In this document: one piece after another, positions 19,801-28,971 of the stretch | Position numbering within the stretch: the first letter of the stretch is position 1 | Layout of the letters: each line of letters starts with the position of its first letter | NCBI GenBank assembly: GCA_003427395.1 | Contig: BFEA01000077.1 | Coordinates: 244,323-274,519, forward strand | Reading direction: 5' to 3' | DNA length: 30,197 bases | Source of the DNA: Chara braunii | Lineage: Eukaryota > Streptophyta > Charophyceae > Charales > Characeae | Notes under the pieces: model-generated | Seen by the model: only the letters and a program-made list of their open reading frames with translations | Database searches by the model: none | Told to the model about the DNA's origin: nothing | Made by a program: the position numbers and the translations under genes

Positions 19801-21310
19801 GAGCTGGGGCCCATACCTATGGCCCGTCTCACCAATTGTCTATGCTTTTCAATTTTTCCTCGTTTAGCTTCGATTATTGCAGCATCACACAATTCACCCT
19901 CCGCTCGTGCACCCAAGACTTCGGTTTTCTTTTTTTCATCCTCCTGTTGGTATTCCCGAGCCCCTGCAAGGGCCTGCATGTTTTACGTTGCTATTTTAAT
20001 CCTATTCATTCTCCTCTACTTGCTCCGCCTGTTTTTGGATTTGCGGTGTGGGCAACTGCGTTCTACGTTGGGAGAGGGACATATGTCCTGATCTCCCTTA
20101 TTCCCTCGAATGTTGCCCGAAGCTTCCTCTAGATGAGCTCACTCTCGAGGAGGACCTCCAGTCCTCAACCAGACTTCTAGTTAGAAAGGAGGAGTGAAAA
20201 TTCTCCTCATCCCCCAGTTTCTCGTTTGCATTAACGAGCACTAATGCTGATACCCCTGACAGCACCTGAATCCCTTCGAGCTCCTGCATATTCCTTTCCC
20301 TGAGCAGGTCCATATGAAACCTCCTCACTCCTGTCTAGTTCAACGCTTCTATTGCTTCGGGTGGTATCCGGGCGTCCAGCAAGGGGAAATACAGCTTGTT
20401 GTAACCTTGAACTATTTCGACAATTACGCTTGCCATTGAAGATCGGGGGATGAGGCGAACCGGAACGTGTGTCCCATACAGTCTCCTTAATGTCTCAATA
20501 ATCATAGTCGGGGTCGGGGACCGGTCCACCACCGAGGATGGAATCTAAGGAACTCCCTCTTTACTAGTTAGAGCCAGGAAGAAGGTCCCTTCTTCCAATC
20601 TTGTGCACATGATCGGTACCAGGCATCTCTCCACGATTTTCATTTGGTTTCTTTCCAGTGCTTCGGCTCGCCTGCCCTTGTCCATTTTCCCCCTGTTGTC
20701 CTCCTCCCGACCTCCCTGCTTCCTGGGTCCTCATGCTGTTGAGTTGTCCATCGAGGACGACTTCTCTGATTTGTTTTAGTCATGGTCCTCGACGCAACAT
20801 TCGCTTCCCCACCGTACTTTCGACTGAGAGGACTCAGGGGTCCATGGGAGATCTTCCTGCATTCTTTTTGTTCTTCTTAGATGCCCTGTCTCTCCCCATT
20901 GCCTGTGGCTCTCTTCTTCTTCTCTGATCCCTGGACACGAGGTCGCTGCATTACCCCGCCTCGGTTGTTTTGTGTCTCCTCTGTTCCTTCAACTTCCTTT
21001 TCTCCCTAAGTCCCATCGGTTGCTCCCTCTGAGAGGCCGCCTGTTGGAGCCTACTACTTCCTCCCGTCTTGCAGGGTTTGGTAAGGACAGTCCCTTGCCC
21101 ACAGCCTGCGGGGCGAAATTTCTCCAGTCGTAGGCTTCGGAGCAGTTTTCCCTTTTTTTTCCCCTTTCTTTTGGAACCCCACTTCTGATGCTTCCTCTGG
21201 CAAAACAGAAGAAGAACCACTTTTTGATGCAGTGATATTTGCCCTCCCTTTTTGGACCCCTTCATAACCCTTCAGTCTTAAACCCCTTTTGGATTGCTTC
21301 TGATTTCCTC
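19801..21310 (-). pseudogene. LINE A ORF1 remnant
   Basis: On the minus strand the frame opens near 21300 (RLKGYEGVQKGRANITASK), is rich in basic residues (KKGEKKGKTAPKPTTGE), and later becomes a folded-looking segment: NQMKIVERCLVPIMCTRLEE (about 20655-20600), MIIETLRRLYGTHVPVRLIP (about 20505-20445), IVEIVQGYNKLYFPLLDARI. A stop at about 20335 is followed by RRFHMDLLRERNMQELEGIQ, which ends near 20098. A further coiled, lysine-rich piece (EDEKKKTEVLGARAEGELCD) follows at 19979-19800. ORF1 proteins bind element RNA. I see no CCHC knuckle in this copy, although LINE B has one. The ORF1 identity is inferred from position and from the match to LINE D. Confidence 0.62.
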
Positions 21311-22090
21311 AGGTTGTGCATGCACGACGTGACAACAGCCCCGTCCAACGTTTTCTTTCAACACATTTCACCTCCGCCAATCTACATGCCATCACATACT
21401 CATTCGGAGTCATTCCACATCTAAATCGGGGAAAGAGAGTGGGGTAGAGAACCTAAAGGGATGTGAAGGGCAACTTGTTTTCTCCGACCTCCGACGGGGG
21501 GTCGGGGCATTGAGGAACCAGTCGCCCGCTGTAGGGGAAAAATGAGAAGAAAAAAAAGAGAAAAAAAGATACTTTTGTTGTCGGGCCAAGATTGTCATAG
21601 AGACAACGTGCTACTGATTACTACTTTCGAAAATGGATCTAACTAAATTCACAGGAAGGAAAAAAGGGAGGAGAGGCGCTAGCGATCAAACAGCGTAGCG
21701 CTCCGCAAACGACCGTCGCCTCATGCGAATAGCGAGTGGGGCGCTACCGGGCCGTCACTCTCGCCGTCGAGACGACATACGGGGTAAAACGAATTACCGT
21801 CCTTCTTCACGGAGGAAGGGCTATGCCCGAAGGTAACTTCGTCGTCCCGGTAGTCCATAGCTAGGTAAAAGCAGAGATAGTACTGGGTGAAGTTATGCCA
21901 GAGGTGAATACCAGCTAGGCATGCCGCGCCTCCTGGGCAACTGTGTTGTAAGCCAGAGACGCCCGGTAACGGTGAGGCGGAAGTAACTCGGTTCCCAGAC
22001 ATAGGTAGGAAGGTCTCTACAGGAAGGACTGAGAATGAAGGACGGGGGCGCGCCATATGTTAGCTACTCTCTCGATCAAAGCCTAGAAGG
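21311..22090. other. Junction of LINEs A and B; no gene recognised
   Basis: Holds the uncertain 5' ends of two divergently oriented LINEs. A purine-rich stretch lies at 21541-21570. The 111-codon minus-strand frame at 21721-22056 has no motif and faces the plus-strand LINE, so I treat it as a shadow. Part of 21640-22090 is probably LINE B 5' sequence. Confidence 0.45.
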
Positions 22091-22542
22091 GAAGGAGGGG
22101 CAAAACACACGCACGTCCAAACAGGGGAACAGGAAATACTAAGAAACTGGGATTCGCCGCCCAGTCACAAAAAATACACGGAGATACTGGTAAATTCACC
22201 CCGTATCCCGCCGACTACTTCCTGAGAAGTGCAGTTATAGGGCTGTTCGGGGAGGACCTCGCAATGCACCCACCGGAGTATGACAAAGACCGTCCAAAGC
22301 TTATGAATGTGAAATTTGACATGCCGTCGGAGTCTCGTCCAAGGATCGACGACAACCTGGTAATCCAATCGTCGGAAGGGGAACGATGGATAGTAGACAT
22401 CGTAACACCCTACATAGATTGGTGTCGCCGGTGCCGATGGTATTACCACACTGAAGAAAATTGCCCAAGACACAAGCAAGCAGAGGAGGGAAGACGAGGC
22501 AATGGTGAAAGGAAAGGAGGACACAGCGAGAGGTACCGTTAA
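22091..22542 (+). pseudogene. LINE B ORF1 fragment with CCHC zinc knuckle
   Basis: The frame is open from about 22091 to the TAA at 22540-22542. It contains DTGKFTPYPADYFLRSAVIG, a DUF4283-like middle section (FDMPSESRPRIDDNLVI, GERWIVDIVTPYIDW), and CRRCRWYYHTEENCPR near residues 55-70 from the ATG at 22264. That last is a C-x2-C-x4-H-x4-C knuckle typical of gag-like ORF1 proteins of plant LINEs. It ends in a basic, glycine-rich tail. Such proteins bind element RNA and carry it in a ribonucleoprotein. The ATG at 22264 is internal; the real start is upstream or lost, since the frame stays open to a TAG near 22083. Confidence 0.8.
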
Positions 22543-22661
22543 CATGTGAAAAGCCAGGAGCGACCGAACCAAGGAGAATCGCACAGAACGGGAGGGAGAC
22601 AAGTTGCAAGACCGTCACCCGGGGTCAGACACCCTGAGACCTCATCTAGCTGTCATCCGCA

Positions 22662-23165
22662 GTGGTATGGTCTAACAACGACCCGTTTTATTTGGCCAGA
22701 AAATGCAGTGAGTTTTCCAAGCAACTAGCCAGACGCTACCAGCAAGAAATTGATCTAATGACTCAACTTCAAGAGCTAGAACAGAAGCACAACCTGCAGA
22801 TGGCGGAGCAACGCACACAAACCACCACTGAGGTAAGAGAAAAGTTTCTCCAGCTAGCACATTACCGCTGGCAAGGTGCCAGGATCAGAAGTAAATTGTC
22901 TAAGCACTTCATTGAAGGTATAATGGACAACCATTTCTTTGGGATTGCCCATGCCAAGACGAAATGCACGGTGATGGAGGGTATGTATGACCCCGCACGA
23001 CCAAAAGGTCTTCCCATCCTTACTACAGCAGGCTGCATGAAGATAGCCCGCAATTTTTTCAAGGACTTTCTTGCATCCCACATCCCCCCAACAGACGAGG
23101 ATGCTAGGCGACGACAGAGCGAGGAGTTTCTCCTCCAAATGACTAGAACCCTCTCCCTCGAATAA
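22662..23165 (+). pseudogene. LINE B ORF2 linker upstream of RT
   Basis: An open 167-codon stretch with a coiled-coil-like segment (QEIDLMTQLQELEQKHNLQM), then MYDPARPKGLPILTTAGCMK and ARNFFKDFLASHIPP. The second half aligns with the last part of the LINE A linker (FDNAAP...AGMLQYANLYYADIL), so it is the segment between endonuclease and RT. It lies only about 120 bp after the ORF1 stop, which shows that the endonuclease domain has been deleted. It runs into the RT frame after the TAA at 23163. Confidence 0.78.
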
Positions 23166-24020
23166 AAAAACCGCCTTGAGGCCCCCCTCAGTAAGAACGA
23201 GATATGGACGACCCTGCTGCAGATGGATGAGGAGAAAACCCCGGGACTGGATTGTCTCCCCAATAAGTTATGGGAAGAAATCTGGGACTGTTTGAGCCCG
23301 GACCTCATGAACTATTATGATGAGGTATGGTGCAAGGGCTGTATGGGAGAACTAGTGGGGCAATGAATGTTGTCGCTCCTGTATAAGAAGCGGGACAAAT
23401 TCAACATTCGAAACTACCGCCCAATCACCCTCTTGACCGTCACATATAAGATGTTGGCTAAGGCGCTAGCGAACCGGATGATCCCTGTCTTGGAAGAGGT
23501 AATCCACCCAACACAGACGGGGTTCATGCAGCATACGCATCTCCTTGTGCATGAATTAGTAGAACTCACCCGTCAATCCAAACAGAATGCAACCTTCATC
23601 TTTATAGAGTTTTAAAAGGCATATGACCACGTGGACTAGTGATATTCCTGAACAAGTCTCTGGAAAAAAAAACTTCAGACCTTCTTTTCGTTGGTGGGTG
23701 AGTATCATACACCGAAATGCTACGACAAGGGTGCAACTCAATGAGACTCTTGCACCCTCGATTCCACTAGAGAGATCAGTGCGGCAAGGTGACCCCATTG
23801 CGCCCTTTCTCTTCCTGGTCATTATGGAAGCATTGTCTGCAAACCTGCGGCTAATAGGGATATTACTAGAATACGAATAATCGTATCCCAGAAGAGGCCG
23901 TTCCGATGTGTTCCTTTTTTGTGAACAATCTGACTGTCATGATCGACGCAACGAAGAAAAATATGGAGGAAGTTAGGTGACTAATGGACAAATTTGCAAG
24001 TGTCTCGGATATGGTGGTGA
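23166..24020 (+). pseudogene. LINE B reverse transcriptase domain, catalytic site lost
   Basis: The plus strand reads NEIWTTLLQMDEEKTPGLD (about 23195-23250), KKRDKFNIRNYRPITLL (about 23385-23435), LAKALANRM, HPTQTGFMQ, then motif A IEF-stop-KAYDHVD (about 23605-23635) with TAA in place of a glutamate codon. Frameshifts lead to motif B RSVRQGDPIAPFLFLV (about 23775-23820). Motif C reads FVNNLTVMI (23918-23944), where F/YxDD is expected, so both aspartates are asparagine. DATKKNMEEV and VVNWGNK follow. The domain order is normal but the protein cannot be made or work. Confidence 0.87.
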
Positions 24021-24995
24021 ACTGGGGCAACAAGATCCAAGGGTGGTGGATCCACTATCAAGGGGGGAGACCCCCTGATGCGCCCAGCGTGCATTGTGTT
24101 CCACTAGAGGCCCAGTTCGTATCCTTGGAATCTCAATGTCTGCCTAGGGACGCCCTCCGTCGAATGACAACTGGATCAGCGCACCGGACCTCGTCAAACT
24201 AACCAGTTGGCAGCGCAAGCACACCTCCATCTTTGGCCGAACTCTCATCATCAACAATTTGTTATTCGCCACAATGTGGTATAAATCGGTGCTTTGACCA
24301 CTGAGTAAAACTACTCTGCAGACCCTGAGATCCAAGGTTGCGGCCTTTTTATGTAAGGGAGATGATGAACGGACAAACGTGATCAGTCGGGTAGCGTGGG
24401 AGTCAGTAATTCAACCCAAAAAGGGAGGGGGCCTAGGCATTATAGACCCGCGAAGTACAACCCCTCCGTCTCCAGTGGGTTAAGAAGCTAATCCTCTACC
24501 CTTCCTCCCGCTGACAGACCCTGACTCTAGAGCATGTAGCCTAGCTAGCGCCTTCGACCACCCAAGGGGTGCACCATCTTAACTGGTTGGAGGATCGTTA
24601 TTGGTCGATACCTCGGAAGATTCTAGGACAAACGGTGGATAACTTATGGTTGTCCCTCTTAAAAAGTTGGCGACGGCTTCCACTCCCAGACATACCTGCC
24701 CCTCCCCAATGGGCGGAAGTCTTTCGTCAACCACTCTTCGGGAACAGGTGGATCACACCCCATCATGGACAGGTACTGTGAAAAGGATGGATTAAACATG
24801 GGGTGCTTCGGGTAGGACAATTATAGAACCAACAAAGAAACGATTGGAAGACGTCTTTCCAACTATGTGATACTCTTCGATACTGCCACCATATTGACCA
24901 ACAGTTGGACGTGATTATTGATGCTATCCCGCTAGCCTGGTATACTCTGCTCTTCGGGGACCCACAATACAGGAAGGAGACTGAAGTGGGGTTAT
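24021..24995 (+). pseudogene. LINE B ORF2 thumb and connection region
   Basis: Fragments in shifted frames include HTSIFGRTLIINNLLFATMW (about 24215-24275), LRSKVAAFLCKGDDE (about 24325-24370) and RVAWESVIQPKKGGGLGIID (about 24390-24445). The last is the plant LINE counterpart of FDTITFPRAKGGLGLVDP in LINE A. The frame carries several stops. It runs directly into the nested repeat. Confidence 0.8.
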
Positions 24996-25002
24996 AGGGG
25001 AC
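24996..25002. repeat. Target duplication of nested repeat, left copy
   Basis: AGGGGAC, repeated at 25392-25398. Confidence 0.82.
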
Positions 25003-25391
25003 CGAGAGAAGGTTAACAACAGTCATATTTTTCATCACCACTTCAAGACATCCTTCACCACTTCAGGATGCAGTCTGCCTAAACAGGTGGTTTTCAGGGT
25101 CTTCGAACCTTTCACCACTTCAGAATACCCTTCACCACTTCATGATGCGACCTGCCTAAATATGTGGTTTTCAGGGTCTTCGGACCTTTCACCACTTCAA
25201 GACCATTCAGGATTTCCAAACTGCCCAAGACTCTCACTTCACCACTTTAGGATGCAGCTTGCCTAAACAGATGGTTTTCAGGGTCTTCGAATTTTCACCA
25301 CTTCAGGACCATTCGGGCTTTTCAGACTGCCCAAAACTCTCACTTCAGAATTTTCATTCCTGAATTTTCAGCTACCCGTTAACCGCTTGTG
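25003..25391 (+). mobile_element. Short foldback-like nested repeat, copy 2 (389 bp)
   Basis: Same ends as copy 1 (CGAGAGAAGGTTAAC to GTTAACCGCTTGTG) and same plus-strand orientation, although the host LINEs run in opposite directions. The interior has several tandem units of GGTTTTCAGGGTCTTCG, CTTTCACCACTTCAG and GCCTAAACAG, but lacks the large inverted block of copy 1. Here both ends carry GGTTAAC/GTTAACC as an imperfect terminal inverted repeat. It is non-coding. Confidence 0.85.
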
Positions 25392-25398
25392 AGGGGAC
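25392..25398. repeat. Target duplication of nested repeat, right copy
   Basis: AGGGGAC, as at 24996-25002. Confidence 0.82.
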
Positions 25399-26392
25399 TA
25401 GGCTAGGTTTGGCCGAATCCATGTGGTCAGAGCCTCAGATGAGTTGGTGGAATACTACGCGATCAGCCCGAGAAATTCGCTAAAAGGATCCCGGAATTCC
25501 ATGGAGTGGAGGGACAAAACCGAGGTTTTCCGGGTGCGAGTGTTGGGGGAAGGAGGAGACAACACAATTTTCCTGCCCCACACTCCCATTCGTGAACTTG
25601 CCCTCGATCCCCAAGAATGGCAATGGAAGATTAGCGGAAGAGTGACACGAGCTACCAACAAAAGGGTCTACCTCCACAGCATGTCGGTTAAATCCACGTA
25701 CAAAATGCTTCGTCCCAAACGACCGTTGCGCGACCTGATAAATGATCGGTGCGTCAAACACCTCAATCTGGATCACTCCCTTATCAAACCGATCCGATGG
25801 TTTGCCGACAACAAGGTTAGGCCAGCCAAGGTTACATCTTTGCAGTGGCAGATCGTCCACCACTGCCTCCCAACTAATGCTTGGCCTGTAGACCACACAA
25901 ACCTGGAACAAAAAGGGGTTGTCAACACCCTGGTGTTTGCGATGCCTAACAACCTTCCCCCCACGCAAGTGGAATGAGACCTTCGAGCATGTCTTCATGC
26001 AATGTCCGGTGGCGCTACTGACATGGCGGTGATGGGACTGTATATGGCGTAAAATGCTGCCAGACACCCCCTGACCATGGTCCTGGCAGGCGATATTGAC
26101 AGGACACAGTCCAGCTGTGGCTCAATCCTCCTCATTCACAGAAAAGATGTACAGACTAGGCAGCTGGCTTGGAAACCCTCAGGGAAGGAAAATAGGATTA
26201 GTCAAGTGGGAAGGGGCTGAGAGAAAGGAAAATGAGGAAGTACGCAAGGACTACTATATAATGTTTGAGGAATGGACAACAGTGGAGCCGGAGATACCTC
26301 TGAGGGATGTAACAGATTTCCCGGTCCCTTTCCCCCCACCCCTGAGTTCTATAGTTCCAAGGTCATGGTATGGTCAAGAGTGGGATACCTAG
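25399..26392 (+). pseudogene. LINE B ORF2 C-terminal region with zf-RVT motif
   Basis: A 184-codon open stretch (25423-25977) holds VFRVRVLGEGGDNTIFLPH, VKSTYKMLRP and VTSLQWQIVHHCLPT, typical of the region before the zinc motif in plant LINEs. After a frame change near 25970, ETFEHVFMQCPVALLTW supplies the H-x4-C half of a zf-RVT finger. The tail at 26096-26392 includes KDYYIMFEEWTTVEPEIP and FPVPFPPPLS, which match the tail of LINE C (DYRLLFNEWTNVKPSFP, FPDPFPPHPLS). The role is probably nucleic-acid binding during target-primed reverse transcription. Stops near 26034 and 26050 interrupt it. Confidence 0.8.
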
Positions 26393-26832
26393 AGAGGAGT
26401 GCTGATGATAAAGCGGGAATGTGTGTTCATACTCTGAATTTTAATTATGGCATGCTTTGTTTCCTATACTGTTGCCAGTTGAAGGTAAGCCATATGCCCC
26501 TAGTGTGAAGTTCGGTCGCACACTTTGATAACTATAGGTGACCTTACGGCCGCCCTCAAATCACCCAGGAGGATTAGAGGAACCATAGCTTGTATTAGAA
26601 ATGAGATCTGGCGCCCATATTGGGGTGTAGAGGCTGTGCTTACCTCTACAAAGGAGATTTTCAATATTTCTAAATGTAATTGAGGGACGCTGGACCCGGT
26701 TTCCAGCAGGTGAAACTCCCCACCAATAGATGGAGTGACCAAGGCAGATCTAGTAGGAGGGGCTGCTCTTATCTCCCACCCTATTAGACTCTGCGGAGTC
26801 TTATTCAAAAAAAAAAAAAAAAAAAAAAAAAA
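26393..26832 (+). other. LINE B 3'UTR and poly-A tail
   Basis: About 410 bp follow the end of the ORF2 tail, with the landmark GGGACGCTGGACCCGGTTTC at 26684-26703 and A26 at 26807-26832. LINE C has a matching 3' end. Parts of this segment (26478-26624 and 26692-26920) are repeated downstream between adapter sequences. Confidence 0.8.
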
Positions 26833-26927
26833 GATCGGTCCTCTGGGCCCTCCGATGGCAACATTGCCTACAAGTGATGGAAGGAGTCAGGGTAGAAGGG
26901 GGATAACCGACAGAACGGATCCAAAAC

Positions 26928-26965
26928 CTGTCTCTTATACACATCTAGATGTGTATAAGAGACAG
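26928..26965. other. Tn5 mosaic-end junction adapter, copy 1
   Basis: CTGTCTCTTATACACATCT (26928-26946) followed by its exact reverse complement AGATGTGTATAAGAGACAG (26947-26965). This is the circularisation junction of Nextera mate-pair libraries, not genomic DNA and not a natural Tn5 copy. Confidence 0.99.
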
Positions 26966-27113
26966 GTTGAAGGTAAGCCATATGCCCCTAGTGTGAAGTT
27001 CGGTCGCACACTTTGATAACTATAGGTGACCTTACGGCCGCCCTCAAATCACCCAGGAGGATTAGAGGAACCATAGCTTGTATTAGAAATGAGATCTGGC
27101 GCCCATATTGGGC

Positions 27114-27151
27114 CTGTCTCTTATACACATCTAGATGTGTATAAGAGACAG
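27114..27151. other. Tn5 mosaic-end junction adapter, copy 2
   Basis: Identical 38-bp structure to 26928-26965. Two junctions 186 bp apart imply that two separate mate-pair reads were stitched together. Confidence 0.99.
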
Positions 27152-27709
27152 GGACCCGGTTTCCAGCAGGTGAAACTCCCCACCAATAGATGGAGTGACC
27201 AAGGCAGATCTAGTAGGAGGGGCTGCTCTTATCTCCCACCCTATTAGACTCTGCGGAGTCTTATTCAAAAAAAAAAAAAAAAAAAAAAAAAGATCGGTCC
27301 TCTGGGCCCTCCGATGGCAACATTGCCTACTAGTGATGGAAGGAGTCAGGGTAGAAGGGGGATAACCGACAGAACGGATNCAAGAGCAGATCCAGCTGGA
27401 GCTCATACGCAGATGGCAAGCTCTCAAAACACAGCTGGAAATCTTCCGCAATAGTGAGGACATCGAGCAAGCACTCACAAATTTTTGCACAGAGTGGCTG
27501 GGAGGGAACCGAGGGGGATAGATTGCTCAGATACAGTGGGGAGGGGACCGGAAGAGTGGGACAGAGCAAGAGCAAGAACCCTGCAGAGATTACAGGCTTC
27601 TCTTTAATGAGTGGACTAATGTCAAACCCTCCTTCCCCATGAGACCACCTTCCGACTTCCCGGACCCTTTCCCGCCCCACCCTCTCTCTTTGGTTGAAAC
27701 TCTTATTTG

Positions 27710-28349
27710 ATACTCATGGGGCAAAATCTCTGCCCCCGCTGCCCCCTGGGGTGGACGGTACCCCACCGACACAGTGCGGAAGACTATGGACAGCGGCGGT
27801 GGTCGACGAAGATAAGTAGCCTGTTTGGGAAAGAGAGAGAAGGATCATTGTCGAAGCGGTCAAGGCGGAAGTACTGATTCTACAATGCTATATATAGCCA
27901 ACTTGAAAAGTATAGTCTCTTTTCAAATCCTCATCTATATTACTGCCTGTGCGGATAAAGGGGGGGCTGGAAGGAACTAGTGGGTAATAGCAGGTATCTG
28001 GTGCCTGNCACAGGGCGAAGAGGTTCTCTCCCCTTTTTCCAATGACCTGCTCAGTCAATCCTCCGGATTCCAGAGTAATCAATGCTGGCAGGTACCTCTC
28101 AAGATTCTTGTTCTGATACCATCCAAGGCCATTCTGTAAATGTGACGCTGGACCCGCTTTCCAGCAGGTGANAATCAATGCTGGCAGGTACCTCTCAAGA
28201 TTCTTGTTCTGATACCATCCAAGGCCATTCTGTAAATGTGACGCTGGACCCGCTTTCCAGCAGGTGATGCTCCCCACCAATAGATGGAGTCTCTCCACAG
28301 ATGCTAGCAGTGTCTGCTCTTACTGGCACCACTAGCACCGAAGGGGGCA
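27710..28349 (+). other. LINE C 3'UTR
   Basis: Non-coding tail before the A-rich end, holding two single-N sites (28008 and 28172) and an identical 95-bp duplication. The region after the landmark (CTCCCCACCAATAGATGGAG) is shared with LINE B. Confidence 0.7.
28077..28267. repeat. 95-bp identical duplication around one N
   Basis: 28077-28171 and 28173-28267 are identical and separated by the N at 28172. A contig end repeated on both sides of a minimal gap usually means that an overlap was not merged, so the second copy is probably not real. Confidence 0.9.
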
Positions 28350-28923
28350 TTTAAAAAAAAAAAAAAGAAGAAAAAAAAGTCACCTTGTTAGTTTGAAATC
28401 GGCACATGAAGACAAAGTGGCACCAATGTCATTGTTTGAGTCTCAGAATGTGCAAGTTTAGCGGGGGGGGGGGGGTTGAAACTGCACCCGTTTGTTTGAA
28501 GTGGCGCGAATGCAGATTTAGCGGCGTCTTTTTTGGCCGTGTGCCGAGAACTGCTAAAGTTGCCTACTAGAAACGCTGGGTGTGACCCACTGGCAGGAGC
28601 CGTTGTGCCCCCCAAAAAAAAGAAGGCGAGGGGGTTGCATGGGTGCTGGTATGAAGGTGGGAAGGGGAAATCATCACAAGGGGATTTGGGAGTGCTTAGA
28701 AATATACAGACTGGCTGTGTGGAGTTTGAAGAGGCGGGGGTTACAGAAAGGGTTCGTTGGCAGAAATGGGGATGAGGACGGATTATAATTTATTTATTCG
28801 GGGTTGGTTGGGCGGTTGCAGAGGGGAGAGAAGGGAGGGGAAGTGTGTCAAAGTGGAGTGAAACCACCAGTACTTCTGATGATCCCTCCCTTGCCGAGCC
28901 TAGAAACACCTCTTAAAAGAAAA

Positions 28924-28971
28924 ACAAACAAACAAACAAACAAACAAACAAACAAACAAACAAACAAACAA
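28924..28971. repeat. (AAAC)n microsatellite
   Basis: About twelve tandem AAAC units, followed by an A-rich stretch. It inflates the antisense frame into a Phe-Cys-Leu repeat, which is not evidence for a protein. Confidence 0.97.

Larger units (their letters stand above)
14601..21310 (-). mobile_element. LINE A (L1-like), near full length, dead
   Basis: The minus-strand order is ORF1 remnant (about 21310-20098), APE endonuclease missing its N-terminus (about 19800-19270), linker, RT (about 18690-17741), thumb region, zf-RVT zinc motif (about 16230-16140), C-terminal tail, 3'UTR, and poly-A (T-rich 14601-14632). Total span is about 6.7 kb including a 457-bp nested insertion. The 5' boundary is uncertain, because the ORF1 frame stays open to about 21300 and I found no convincing target duplication. 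It contains multiple frameshifts and stops. The RT motif ALTDDLL keeps both catalytic aspartates, unlike LINE B. Confidence 0.85.
21640..26832 (+). mobile_element. LINE B (L1-like), endonuclease deleted, dead
   Basis: The plus-strand order is ORF1 with CCHC knuckle (about 22090-22542), then directly the endonuclease-RT linker (22662-23165), RT (about 23166-24020), thumb and tail (about 24200-26392), 3'UTR with the GGGACGCTGGACC landmark (26684-26696), and poly-A (26807-26832). The endonuclease domain between ORF1 and the linker is absent. A 389-bp nested repeat splits the tail. The 5' end is not defined. Numerous stops and frameshifts are present. Confidence 0.83.
26921..27379. other. Chimeric assembly block with Nextera mate-pair junctions
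   Basis: Two 38-bp Tn5 mosaic-end junctions lie inside this block. Between and after them, 26966-27112 repeats 26478-26624 and 27152-27379 repeats 26692-26920 almost base for base (one substitution and one poly-A length difference). This is the signature of untrimmed mate-pair reads used to fill a gap. The likely true path joins 26920 to 27380. Confidence 0.93.
26833..28379 (+). mobile_element. LINE C, 5'-truncated, with embedded assembly artefact
   Basis: Begins right after the LINE B poly-A. Its real sequence is probably 26833-26920 joined to 27380-28379. It encodes IQLELIRRWQALKTQLEIFR and FCTEWLGG (27390-27510), then DYRLLFNEWTNVKPSFP and FPDPFPPHPLS (27590-27690), the same tail as LINE B. 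The 3'UTR carries the GACGCTGGACCCG landmark and ends in A-rich sequence at 28350-28379. The segment 26921-27379 is adapter plus duplicated reads. Only the ORF2 tail remains, so it is dead on arrival, as is common for 5'-truncated LINEs. Confidence 0.75.

Noticed and set aside
21721-22056. 111-codon minus-strand frame
   Set aside because: No recognisable motif, and it opposes the LINE B 5' region; probably a chance open frame.
26830-26840. Illumina adapter start AGATCGG after the poly-A
   Set aside because: The next bases are TCCTCT, not AAGAGC, so the match ends after 7 bases.
26928-27151. Natural Tn5 or IS50 insertion
   Set aside because: Only the 19-bp mosaic ends occur, back to back, with no transposase and with duplicated flanks; this is library adapter.
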